From contig PXRM01000026.1 in NCBI GenBank assembly GCA_003020985.1, positions 30,982 to 94,981 on the forward strand: a DNA stretch of 64,000 bases. The letters are read 5' to 3'. The notes under the pieces were generated by a model. It had not been told where the DNA came from, did not search any database, and worked only from the letters and a program-made list of their open reading frames with translations. Shown here one piece after another: positions 41,705 through 49,175 of the stretch. Source of the DNA: Halobacteriales archaeon QS_4_70_19. Lineage in GTDB: Archaea > Halobacteriota > Halobacteria > Halobacteriales > Haloarculaceae. Made by a program: the position numbers and the translations under genes. How positions within the stretch are numbered: the stretch's first letter is position 1; the number at the start of each line of letters is the position of its first letter.

Positions 41705-43144
41705 ATGAGGGTCAAAACGCAAACTGTTGGGCGTGACGTCGGTCGGATCGTGCAAGCCGTCTCGTTGATGCTGGCCGTGTCGATAGTGGTGGCAGCCGTG
41801 AACAGGGAGTTCTATGCTATCCCTTCATTCCTCACGTCGGCGGTCCTGATGGCTGGACTCGGTACTGGCCTGTCCCGGCGGTATCAGGACGCGGAGCCAC
41901 CGGAAAAACGCGACGCGATGGTCACCGCGGCGACTGCATGGGCTCTCATCGGTATTCTCGGTAGTCTCCCGTTCTTGCTGATTGCCTGGACGATCCAAAT
42001 CGATCCGTTCCCCGCCTGGACGAACACGCCGCCGATGGACGGCACGACTGTGATCTTTCTCAATCCACTCGATGCGGTGTTCGAGAGCATGAGCGGCTTC
42101 ACCGGAACCGGACTTACCATGGCGGCTGTTGAGGAGAAACTCCCGCGGTCGCTTCACTGGTGGCGGTCATTCATCGAGTGGGTCGGCGGCGCGACAGTTC
42201 GGGAGATATGGAAGATCTTCGTCGGTCTCACTTTCGGGTCTATCGTCCTGTTTCTCCTCGCCGGAATGCCGCTGTGGGATGCCATCAACCACGCAATGAC
42301 CGGGATTGCGACGGGGGGGTTCTCCGTCCACGCAGCATCGATCGGGCATTACGAGAGTCCGCTCATCGAGTACACCGTTGTTCCAGTGATGGTCGCGGGC
42401 AGCATCGCGTTTCCGGTCCACTATCTCATCTTCAAAGGCGAGTTGCGGAACTTCTATGCCGATCTCCAGACACGATGGGTGTTCATCTGGTTCACGGTCG
42501 GATCACTCGCACTGACAGGGATCTTCGCCGCGAACGGACAGTACGGGTCGTTAGAGGAAGCGTTCCGAATCGGGCTGTTCCAGTTCGTCTCCGCAACGTC
42601 GAACACGGGGTTTGGAACTGCGACGATCGGCGGGGGGACGGAACAAGTTTGGAGTGCTGGTGCAACGCTGCTTGCCTGTGTGGGGATGTTAACTGGTGCA
42701 GCAGCCGGCTCCACGGTCAGTGGCCTCAAACTCATCCGAGTGATTACCCTCGTCAAGGGGACGGTCTGGCAGATACGGAACGTGCTGGTGCCCGAGACTG
42801 CTGTACGGTATATGCAACTCGGTGACCGTCGCCTGAGCGAGGAACAGGCCCAGAGAGAATATACGGAGGCAACGGTCGTGTTCGTCCTTTGGCTTACGTT
42901 TCTCGTACTCGGGGTCACAGTCCTTCTTGCGGTACTCTCACCGGCTCACCCGCTGGAGTACGTGATTTTCGATGTGATGAGCGCGCAGAGTAACGTCGGG
43001 CTTGATTCCGGTATTACCGGCCCGGAAATGCCCGCTACTGCCAAGGCAATGTTGATCCTCAACATGTGGGTCGGTCGCCTCGAGATCATCCCTGTTGCCG
43101 TACTGCTTGGCTCCGTTTTCCAGCGGTTCGATCTCTACAAGTGA
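41705..43144 (+). CDS. trkH: Trk potassium uptake channel TrkH, internally shortened
   Basis: 479 residues. K+ pore protein with four M1-P-M2 repeats. Pore loops are visible: SMSGFTGTGLT (~130), MTGIATGGFSV, SATSNTGFGT and SAQSNVGLDSG, each with the selectivity Gly. At residue ~162 WVGG runs straight into ATVREIWKIF. Relatives have about 35-40 residues here, encoding the M2 helix after the first pore loop and a basic loop. The frame is kept. The channel may be inactive, or the sequence may carry an assembly deletion. Confidence 0.88.
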   Translation: MRVKTQTVGRDVGRIVQAVSLMLAVSIVVAAVNREFYAIPSFLTSAVLMAGLGTGLSRRYQDAEPPEKRDAMVTAATAWALIGILGSLPFLLIAWTIQIDPFPAWTNTPPMDGTTVIFLNPLDAVFESMSGFTGTGLTMAAVEEKLPRSLHWWRSFIEWVGGATVREIWKIFVGLTFGSIVLFLLAGMPLWDAINHAMTGIATGGFSVHAASIGHYESPLIEYTVVPVMVAGSIAFPVHYLIFKGELRNFYADLQTRWVFIWFTVGSLALTGIFAANGQYGSLEEAFRIGLFQFVSATSNTGFGTATIGGGTEQVWSAGATLLACVGMLTGAAAGSTVSGLKLIRVITLVKGTVWQIRNVLVPETAVRYMQLGDRRLSEEQAQREYTEATVVFVLWLTFLVLGVTVLLAVLSPAHPLEYVIFDVMSAQSNVGLDSGITGPEMPATAKAMLILNMWVGRLEIIPVAVLLGSVFQRFDLYK

Positions 43145-43165
43145 TGTGAAGGTGTTCCGTCAACC

Positions 43166-43188
43166 GCCTCGGGGTCGAGCCCCGAGGC
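43166..43188 (-). repeat. Right-end hairpin of the TnpB element
   Basis: GCCTCGGGG (43166-43174) pairs perfectly with CCCCGAGGC (43180-43188) around TCGAG. It sits just beyond the tnpB stop, where the right end and omegaRNA scaffold of such elements lie. Confidence 0.8.
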
Positions 43189-43207
43189 TTGTCAGTGGAC
43201 TCTCGTT

Positions 43208-44479
43208 CTACCCGAGCAACTCGGTAGGCGTGTAATCGCCGTTCACGTTCAACGTCCCTGACTTTAAGGCCAGTTGACTGGTGGCCCATCCACCGCGAGA
43301 CTTCTGCCCGCGATGGATATACCCGCAATACCGATTCGCAATGTTCTTCGCTGCGTTGTAATCCGCGTTCACCTCGTACTCACAATCCTGACACTCGAAC
43401 GACTTGTCGTCGCGGTTGTCCTGGTGGGTAAACCCACAGTTCGAACACCGCTGCGATGTGTACGCAGGATCTACGAAGTCCACGAACAACGCCGTGGACT
43501 CCACTTTGTACTCCACGAGTTCCACGAACTTCGCGTAGGCCCACTGCTGGAACTTCGACCCATTAGCGATATTCTTGCGGATGTAGTCGAGGTTCTCGAA
43601 AATGATACCGTCCACACCAGCGTCTTGCGCTTCTGCGATAAGGTCGTTCGCTCTGTTGTGGAGCCAGTCCAACGACCAGTCAGAGAAGCGACTACCGATG
43701 GACTGAATCGTGAGGTGCGCGGAACGAGTGCCCGTTTGTTGGAGGCGGGCACGGCGTTGTTCGTACTGGTCGCGCTTGTGGTTGAGGTGGTCTGCGCTCC
43801 CGATGAACTCTCCAGTAGAGGCGACGGCGAACGCGCCAGTCACGTTCAAATCCACGCCGAGAACCACTCCGTTCTCGCGGGCGTCATCACGCAACTCGCA
43901 TTCTTGGCGTTCCGTTCCGTCACTTTCGTAGTCGGGAGTTTTCAGCGTGACGTGCAGGTAGAACGCATCGTCCTGCTCGTCGTACTGGAGTGTGGCGCTT
44001 GATGCATCCCAGTCGTCGCTCTCGTAGTACCGTCCGAACGGCGTGTCCTCACGCTCGTCTTCGGGAGGGTGGACGTATTCAGCGGTGACTCTGCCGTTCG
44101 GCGTGGAGAGTGTGGCGTGGTCGTCGTTGAACGTCGCGGAGCGTTTGTCGTACACGACGCTCCACGAGTCGAAGTCGGGTTGACTCGTCTTCTCGCCTTG
44201 CTTCAGCTTCTCGACACCTGCATCGACGGCTTCGATGGCGCGTCGAATGCCTTTCTGGACGAGGTTTGCCGTGAGGTCGGTTTTCTCTCGTAACTCCTCG
44301 TACAGGGCGTTCTCGGCTTTGTTCTTGCTAGTGATGCAGTAGTCGTCGTAGCGCCACGCCCACTTACTGGTGCGGTTGGCGCAGTAGAGGAACTGGTCTT
44401 TGGTTCGATGGAGGTCGCCACGACGCTCTTTAGGCACGTCGAGTTTGATGGGGACGGTTCGTCGTGGCGTGTCGTCCAT
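43208..44479 (-). CDS. tnpB: TnpB RNA-guided endonuclease-like transposase
   Basis: 423 residues. RuvC-like residues are in place: VVLGVDLNVTGAFAV (first Asp), GIIFENLDYIRK (Glu) and VNADYNAAKNIA (last Asp), with the zinc ribbon CSNCGFTHQDN...CQDCEYE between. The N-terminal HTH/WED region (KLDVPKERRGDLHRTKDQFL) is present. Length and motifs look intact, so nuclease activity guided by an RNA from the 3' end is plausible. Confidence 0.9.
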   Translation of the reverse strand: MDDTPRRTVPIKLDVPKERRGDLHRTKDQFLYCANRTSKWAWRYDDYCITSKNKAENALYEELREKTDLTANLVQKGIRRAIEAVDAGVEKLKQGEKTSQPDFDSWSVVYDKRSATFNDDHATLSTPNGRVTAEYVHPPEDEREDTPFGRYYESDDWDASSATLQYDEQDDAFYLHVTLKTPDYESDGTERQECELRDDARENGVVLGVDLNVTGAFAVASTGEFIGSADHLNHKRDQYEQRRARLQQTGTRSAHLTIQSIGSRFSDWSLDWLHNRANDLIAEAQDAGVDGIIFENLDYIRKNIANGSKFQQWAYAKFVELVEYKVESTALFVDFVDPAYTSQRCSNCGFTHQDNRDDKSFECQDCEYEVNADYNAAKNIANRYCGYIHRGQKSRGGWATSQLALKSGTLNVNGDYTPTELLG

Positions 44480-44599
44480 CTGCGATTCACATCTTGGACT
44501 GTCGCCTAATAAAAATTTAGTTGTAGAGGGGAGTCGGCCTTGTCATCAGGCGTGGTGAGTTTCATCGAGTGTCGGCTTCCTCCACGGGGTCAAGTGGTT

Positions 44600-44646
44600 C
44601 GAGACGCCTCCGGCGTCTCGTCATTCCGAAAGGCGAAGCCTTTCGG
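44600..44646. repeat. Twin perfect hairpins
   Basis: Two adjacent hairpins with 9-bp perfect stems and 3-nt loops: CGAGACGCC-TCC-GGCGTCTCG (44600-44620) and CCGAAAGGC-GAA-GCCTTTCGG (44626-44646). They lie between the TnpB element and the integrase relic and may be the end of a second, decayed IS. Confidence 0.75.
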
Positions 44647-44679
44647 ACGACCCCATGGCATCCGCCTCGTACCGCCTGT

Positions 44680-44965
44680 GAACGAGTTGGCGTGGCCGGC
44701 CGTGAGGTTTTCAGTATATCCGTCTTCGACATCCCGGACCCATCGATAAAATAGGTCAAGGCGATATCCCCGGCTCTTGACCGTCTCTGCCGCGTACCCG
44801 ATCCCACTCTCGGGGGTGCTTGCCGCGATCCAACAACCATGTCAGCACGTCGCGGCGATACTCGCGATATATCTCTAATTCACGCGGATTCAGCAGTCGC
44901 TCGGACTTTGTAGTCGTCAGCCGTTCCTCTTCGATTGAATCCCTGAGATGGATACATCGTTTCAC
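44680..44965 (-). pseudogene. Tyrosine integrase fragment with frameshift
   Basis: Reading from 44965, MKRCIHLRDSIEEERLTTTK and LLNPRELEIYREYRRDVLTW...GKHPREWD gives the N-terminal SAM-like domain of a haloarchaeal integrase. One extra base near 44800 shifts the frame; the sequence then continues as YAAETVKSRGYRLDLFYRWV and RDVEDGYTENLTAGHANSF before similarity ends at the twin hairpins. The catalytic domain (R-H-R-Y) is absent. Confidence 0.75.
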
Positions 44966-45056
44966 CGTCGAGTACGTCGCTAACTACAGAAAGGAACGGG
45001 GGTGGGAAGCCTATGCCAGACATTTACTACGTTACCACTGCTCTCTTCTACCCCGG

Positions 45057-45066
45057 AATATTTTTA
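45057..45066 (+). promoter_or_regulatory. TATA box of the toxin-antitoxin operon
   Basis: AATATTTTTA lies 35-44 nt upstream of the ATG at 45101, in an A/T-rich region that fits an archaeal promoter. Confidence 0.5.
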
Positions 45067-45100
45067 ACTCGTTGCACAGTATCAGACACTATCCGAACCC

Positions 45101-45778
45101 ATGCAACGAGGCATAAGGGTCTGCATCACTGTCAATCCGGCGGACGATACCGAGATGTTCCGAATCGGGGCAGCCGACGAAATTCTCCGGATACTCGTCG
45201 ACGCCCACGAAGAGGAGTTCACTATCCCTGAACTCGTCGACGTTACCGGCGTCACGCGGTCGACCGTCTGGCGAGCTATCGATCTCCTCGACGAGCTCGA
45301 GATCCTCGACATCCGTAAGACCCCTCAGCGCAAACACATCTCGATCGATCCTGACGCCCTACAGAAGGACGACCCGATACTCGCAATTGACCAATCCGAG
45401 TTTCACGAACCGATGCGGACGTTCGTCGAGCGCGTTCGAGACACGATCGCCGAGAGCGACGAGGTCGACCGACTCACCGGGATCGTCGTCTTCGGGAGCG
45501 TCGCCCGCGGGGAAGCCGATCGGCAGAGCGACATCGACTGCTTCGTCGTCGTCGAGGGTGACCGGACGGCAGCGAGACGGCTCGTTACTGACGTCGTCAG
45601 TGAGCTCCGCGACCGGCGCTTCGATGGCGACCGTTTCGAATTCGAACAGTACGTCGAGTCGGTCGAAAGTGCGACCCGCCAGGGTGAAACGCTCAGAGAG
45701 ATTTTCGACGAGGGAATCACCCTCTACGAAGCGGAGGGTCTACAGGACGTCCGAAAGGATGCGATGACGGATGAGTAG
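45101..45778 (+). CDS. wHTH - MNT nucleotidyltransferase antitoxin
   Basis: 225 residues. N-terminal winged helix (FTIPELVDVTGVTRSTVWRA, ~40-60; wing RKTPQRKHISI) fused to a minimal nucleotidyltransferase domain with VVFGSVARGEADRQSDIDC (~128-146), the GS...DxD motif that AMPylates HEPN partners in MntA-type antitoxins. The HTH may autoregulate the operon. The stop overlaps the HEPN start by 8 bp. Confidence 0.85.
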   Translation: MQRGIRVCITVNPADDTEMFRIGAADEILRILVDAHEEEFTIPELVDVTGVTRSTVWRAIDLLDELEILDIRKTPQRKHISIDPDALQKDDPILAIDQSEFHEPMRTFVERVRDTIAESDEVDRLTGIVVFGSVARGEADRQSDIDCFVVVEGDRTAARRLVTDVVSELRDRRFDGDRFEFEQYVESVESATRQGETLREIFDEGITLYEAEGLQDVRKDAMTDE

Positions 45779-46262
45779 CACGACGATCGAGTCCCTCATC
45801 GAGGACGTTCAACGAGCGTTCGACGAGCCGCCGGAACAGATCGAAACCGGTCTCGACGTCGACGACGCAGCGTTGCTACAGCTCCGAAAAGCGTGCCGGC
45901 TGTTGGCTGGCTCTGACCACCTCCTCGATGCGGGCTACTACACGCTTGTCATCGAGGCATCCTTCGTCGCCATCGAGCGGAGTATCGAATTCCGGCTCAT
46001 CGAACGTGGGGAGATGGACCCCCGGAATCTCCCCGGTTCTCATACCTCCGTCTATCGGGAGGCGGCGAATCTAGGTATGTTCTCCGAGAGCATTGCCGAC
46101 GACCTAGCCGATCTATGGGGAGACCACCGGGCAAAAACGTATTATCAGGACGGTTTGGCAGCGGAGACACGGGCGCGGCGACTGTCAGACCTCGCGACCG
46201 AGGTGCACCTGTTCATCGTCGGTCGGTCTTCGCAGGGCCACGAGTGCATCTGTACGTCCTAA
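45771..46262 (+). CDS. HEPN-domain toxin
   Basis: 163 residues, helical. 'LQLRKACRLLAGSDHLLDAG' and YYTLVIEASFVAIERSIEFR are typical HEPN helices. The conserved polar cluster is GDHRAKTYYQDG, near the expected R-x4-6-H active region, with Tyr residues that could be the AMPylation site. As partner of the upstream MNT protein it is probably an RNase toxin; which His/Arg is catalytic is not settled. Confidence 0.78.
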   Translation: MSSTTIESLIEDVQRAFDEPPEQIETGLDVDDAALLQLRKACRLLAGSDHLLDAGYYTLVIEASFVAIERSIEFRLIERGEMDPRNLPGSHTSVYREAANLGMFSESIADDLADLWGDHRAKTYYQDGLAAETRARRLSDLATEVHLFIVGRSSQGHECICTS

Positions 46263-46315
46263 TACGCAAACGAGCGGTGCGACCCTGTCGGGTGAATTTG
46301 CGCTCGCGGGCCGCT

Positions 46316-46504
46316 TTACGATTCCATCTCACGGCGGATTCGTTCCAGTTCACCCTGCACCTCGTCGATTCGCTCTGGTTCCCCGGAATTTGCGACCAGA
46401 GCCAGCGCGTACGCCCGAGCTTCGTCGTTCCCGCAGGCGAGAACCCGGCCGAGTAGTTCGCTGTTCTCGCTGACGAACTCGTCGACGTCATCCGAGGTGC
46501 TCAT
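46316..46504 (-). CDS. Small hypothetical protein
   Basis: 62 residues, acidic, helical (SENSELLGRVLACGNDEARA, 'IDEVQGELERIRREMES'). Together with the next minus-strand gene upstream (46676) it may form a small two-gene unit of unknown role. No motif recognised. Confidence 0.5.
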   Translation of the reverse strand: MSTSDDVDEFVSENSELLGRVLACGNDEARAYALALVANSGEPERIDEVQGELERIRREMES

Positions 46505-46675
46505 CGATCACCGTCCCCGTCGGGCGTAGTCGTTTTCCCCCGAAGTGACCAGAAGTTGTCCGCAGGTCCCCGGCACCCATTTCTGATCCCGAGATTGGGC
46601 GACGTGGCCGAGCTAGTTCGCGCACGGAATGGTCCCTTCCCGAGCTCGTGCCACGTATATCGTGGTCGGGCTGGA

Positions 46676-46972
46676 TCAGGCAGCGTTGAGATACTCGTCG
46701 GCTGGATACCCCGCCTTCGAGACGCGACTCCGGGCCTCGGTCCGGACCGCTTTGTTGGCGGGACGGTCCTCGTTCCTCTCTATGTACTCCTTGATGAACG
46801 CGGCCATCTCGTCCATGAGTTCCGGCCCGGCGACAGCCACGACGCTCTCGAGTGTCTTCCGGTAGCCCTCTTCGGCGGCCGGGTATCCCTGCCGGGACTC
46901 CAGTATCTCGTCGTTCACCGACCGAATCTCGTACAGGTGGCCCTTGAGACGTAGCTCGACGTCGCGCCCCAT
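46676..46972 (-). CDS. Small hypothetical protein
   Basis: 98 residues, mixed charge: 'VELRLKGHLYEIRSVNDEIL', then helices and a basic C-terminus (NKAVRTEARSRVSKAGYPAD). Not recognised. It lies in the island and may be mobile accessory content. The 171-bp gap to 46504 shows no gene. Confidence 0.55.
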   Translation of the reverse strand: MGRDVELRLKGHLYEIRSVNDEILESRQGYPAAEEGYRKTLESVVAVAGPELMDEMAAFIKEYIERNEDRPANKAVRTEARSRVSKAGYPADEYLNAA

Positions 46973-47421
46973 GATATCGCCGTAGAGGGGTTCAGAACAT
47001 ATATTCCCGGATCGCCAACCACCTATATCCCCGGATTGCCATGCTAACCACTTCGAAGGTCGCTATCACCTAGGTCCCTTCATTCGCTATGCTTGCAGAG
47101 TCCCGGCCGCTACTGCGTTCGAACTCGCGATCGATATACCCATGCTTTCGACATCGCCCAAGGGTAGTAGACGGACGTCGCCATCACCCCGAGACCCTCC
47201 ATTGCTATCGATGGCGACCGTCCGAATTCCTCGGAATCGGCCTCAACCTCGTTCGGTCGACCCCACCCGAGTCTACGAATCGACGCGCCGACTATCCGAG
47301 ATGGACGTCATAGCGGAAAGATTGATGCCGCCACGGTGCATCTAAGAGACCAGTATACTGATACAGAGAGAACCGCCATGCTGTGTTCTTTATATTTGGG
47401 ATAGTGGAAAATTTATTACAA
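46973..47421. other. Gene-free region beside the tRNA
   Basis: About 450 bp without a convincing gene; open frames of 67-74 codons here look random. A pair of near-identical 17-mers (TTCCCGGATCGCCA / TCCCCGGATTGCCA type) occurs around 47010-47040. The end next to the tRNA is A/T-rich (47375-47420) and would supply the tRNA terminator. Confidence 0.4.
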
Positions 47422-47492
47422 GCCTAGGCCGGGATTTGAACCCGGGCTCTCGTCCTTACCAAGGACGCGCTTTACCGCTAAGCTACCCAGGC
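47422..47492 (-). tRNA. tRNA-Thr (GGT)
   Basis: Folds as a complete cloverleaf. Acceptor GCCTGGG/CCTAGGC (one G-T pair), D stem GCTT/AAGC, anticodon stem CGTCC/GGACG with loop TTGGTAA (anticodon GGT), variable AGAGC, T arm CCGGG-TTCAAAT-CCCGG. No CCA is encoded. Its 3' end borders the lower-GC island and is the likely attachment site. Confidence 0.95.
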
Positions 47493-47587
47493 GCCGCCTG
47501 TCGGTAGCCCGGTACGCCTGTTAGGCGTTTCGTTTCCGCCCCTCCGGGACATACGGTGGCGCGGGAGAAACCGGCAGTCTGCGGGGG

Positions 47588-48283
47588 TTAGTCGCCGCTC
47601 CGTTCGACCGGGCGCCCCTCGCCGCCGGTGAGGCGCCGGAGATCGGCCCGGAGCGTCTCGCCGTCCAGTTCGGCGACGGGCGGGAGGTCGCCGTCGGACT
47701 CCACGTCCGACGAGGCCCGTTCGCCGGGCTTGCCATCGTCGGTCAGCTGGTCGAGCAGCCAGTCGCGCTCCGCGGGGGCGTCGCCGCCCGCGGCGGTGGT
47801 GCCGGCGACCAGGGCGAGGTCGAGCACGTCCCGCTCCAGGTTCCGGTCGTACGAGGGGTCGACCGTCTCGCGGCGGTGGGTCTGGTCGCGGCCGAACGCG
47901 CGGACCACGGCGACGGCGCGGTCGGCGGCCTCCGTGCGCGCGAGCAGGTAGAACCCCCGGGCGACCAGTACGTCCGCGGCGAGGATGCCCATGTCCCCCC
48001 GGTCGCGGTCGCCGGTCGCCCAGGGGTCGGCGTGGGCCAGGTCGCGGGTGAGCCGGAGCCCGTCGTAGATGAGCTGGACACCGGCGGCTCGCTCGGTGAG
48101 GCCGTCGAGCGCCGCGAACTCCGCCGGGCCGTCGGACGGGGCCGTGGCGGCCAGCAGCGTGAGCGCTCCCGGCGCCATCGACCCGTCGGCGAGGAGGGAC
48201 TCGATCTGCGACCGGAGCGCGTCGGGGACCACGTCGCCGACGGCCTCGGTCGCGGCCCGACGGACCGCGGCGGCTTCCTCCAT
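47588..48283 (-). CDS. Conserved haloarchaeal hypothetical protein
   Basis: 231 residues. All-helical and acidic. 'QLIYDGLRLTRDLAHADPWA' and 'ILAADVLVARGFYLLARTEA' resemble polyprenyl-synthase-like helical bundles (the second looks like the regulatory, non-DDxxD subunit type), but no DDxxD is present. Divergent from the enoyl-CoA hydratase gene, 60 bp apart. Function unknown. Confidence 0.75.
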   Translation of the reverse strand: MEEAAAVRRAATEAVGDVVPDALRSQIESLLADGSMAPGALTLLAATAPSDGPAEFAALDGLTERAAGVQLIYDGLRLTRDLAHADPWATGDRDRGDMGILAADVLVARGFYLLARTEAADRAVAVVRAFGRDQTHRRETVDPSYDRNLERDVLDLALVAGTTAAGGDAPAERDWLLDQLTDDGKPGERASSDVESDGDLPPVAELDGETLRADLRRLTGGEGRPVERSGD

Positions 48284-48343
48284 CGCCCCTAACTACGCCG
48301 ACGGAGGGCAAAGGCCTTTGGAAACCGCTACCAGCCCCGGACA

Positions 48344-49093
48344 ATGACCGAGTCCGTCCGCGTCGTCGACGACGGCGACGTGCGTATCGTCACCCTCGAC
48401 CGGCCGGACCAGCGCAACGCGCTCACCGGCGACGCGCTGGAAGCCGTCCGCGAGGCGGTCCGCGACCCGCCGCCGGTGGTGCACATCCGGGGAGAGGGGG
48501 CCGCGTTCTCGGCCGGTGCCGACCTCGGTGAGGTCCGCCGCGTCGCCACGATGGTCGACGCGGCCGCCGGCGACGAGCCGACGTCCGCCGACGAGGCCCG
48601 CAACGTGGTCGGCCCCTTCGTCCGGGCGGGCCAGCGGACGACCCGCGCCGTCGCCCAGAGCGACGCGGTCGTCGTCGCCGGGGTGGACGGTGCAGCCCGG
48701 GGGGGCGGGGTCGAACTCGCGCTGGCCTGCGACCTCCGCATCGCGACCCCGGACGCGACGTTCGCGGAACCGGGCGTCACGTTCGGCCTGTTCGGCGCCT
48801 GGGGCGGCACCGCCCGCCTCCCCAGGGTCGTCGGCCAGGGAGACGCGCTCGACCTTTCCCTGTCGGGCCGGGTGGTCGGCGCCGACGAGGCGCTCCGGAT
48901 GGGACTGGTCCAGCGCATCGTCGACGACCCGCTGGTGGTGAGCGAGACCATCGCCGAGAACGACCCGACCGCGATGCGCCTCGTCGAGGAGCGCGTCCGC
49001 GACGACCAGCCGCTGGAGGTGCAGGAGGAACGCGAGGTCCGCGCGTTCGCCGAACTGGTGGCCGAACACGCGGATCGACTGGCGGAGAAGTAG
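48344..49093 (+). CDS. Enoyl-CoA hydratase/isomerase family protein
   Basis: 249 residues, crotonase fold. The oxyanion-hole segments are EGAAFSAGADLGEVR (~47-61) and 'GAARGGGVELALACDLRIA' (~110-128). 'FAEPGVTFGLFGAWGGTARL' is the usual catalytic region; the position of the second Glu of hydratases is taken by Gly/Ala, so isomerase or other CoA chemistry is possible. Also 'LRMGLVQRIVDD'. Confidence 0.9.
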   Translation: MTESVRVVDDGDVRIVTLDRPDQRNALTGDALEAVREAVRDPPPVVHIRGEGAAFSAGADLGEVRRVATMVDAAAGDEPTSADEARNVVGPFVRAGQRTTRAVAQSDAVVVAGVDGAARGGGVELALACDLRIATPDATFAEPGVTFGLFGAWGGTARLPRVVGQGDALDLSLSGRVVGADEALRMGLVQRIVDDPLVVSETIAENDPTAMRLVEERVRDDQPLEVQEEREVRAFAELVAEHADRLAEK

Positions 49094-49175
49094 TCAAATT
49101 CGGGGATTACTCCACGATCTCGCACATTCTGTTCGAAAGGGCGCTTTCTATCGAATATCCTCCCAGGTGGGCTGC

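Larger units (their letters stand above)
43145..44520 (-). mobile_element. TnpB-only insertion sequence (IS1341/IS605 type)
   Basis: A tnpB gene without tnpA, bordered at its 3' side by a subterminal hairpin (43166-43188) as in IS200/IS605 right ends. The left end lies near 44490-44530, where an A/T-rich stretch follows the ATG. Borders are approximate because these elements make no target duplication. Movement would need TnpA from elsewhere. Confidence 0.75.
39000..47421. other. Lower-GC island next to tRNA-Thr
   Basis: From about 39.0 kb to the 3' end of the tRNA at 47422 the sequence loses the strong GC3 bias of both flanks. It contains an integrase relic, a TnpB element, a toxin-antitoxin pair and a Trk module. 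A tRNA 3' end is a classic integration site. I did not find a second copy of the tRNA end at the left side, so exact borders are not defined. Confidence 0.65.

Noticed and set aside
47089..47345. Two short plus-strand genes beside the tRNA
   Set aside because: Composition and residue patterns look random, without promoter or similarity to neighbours.
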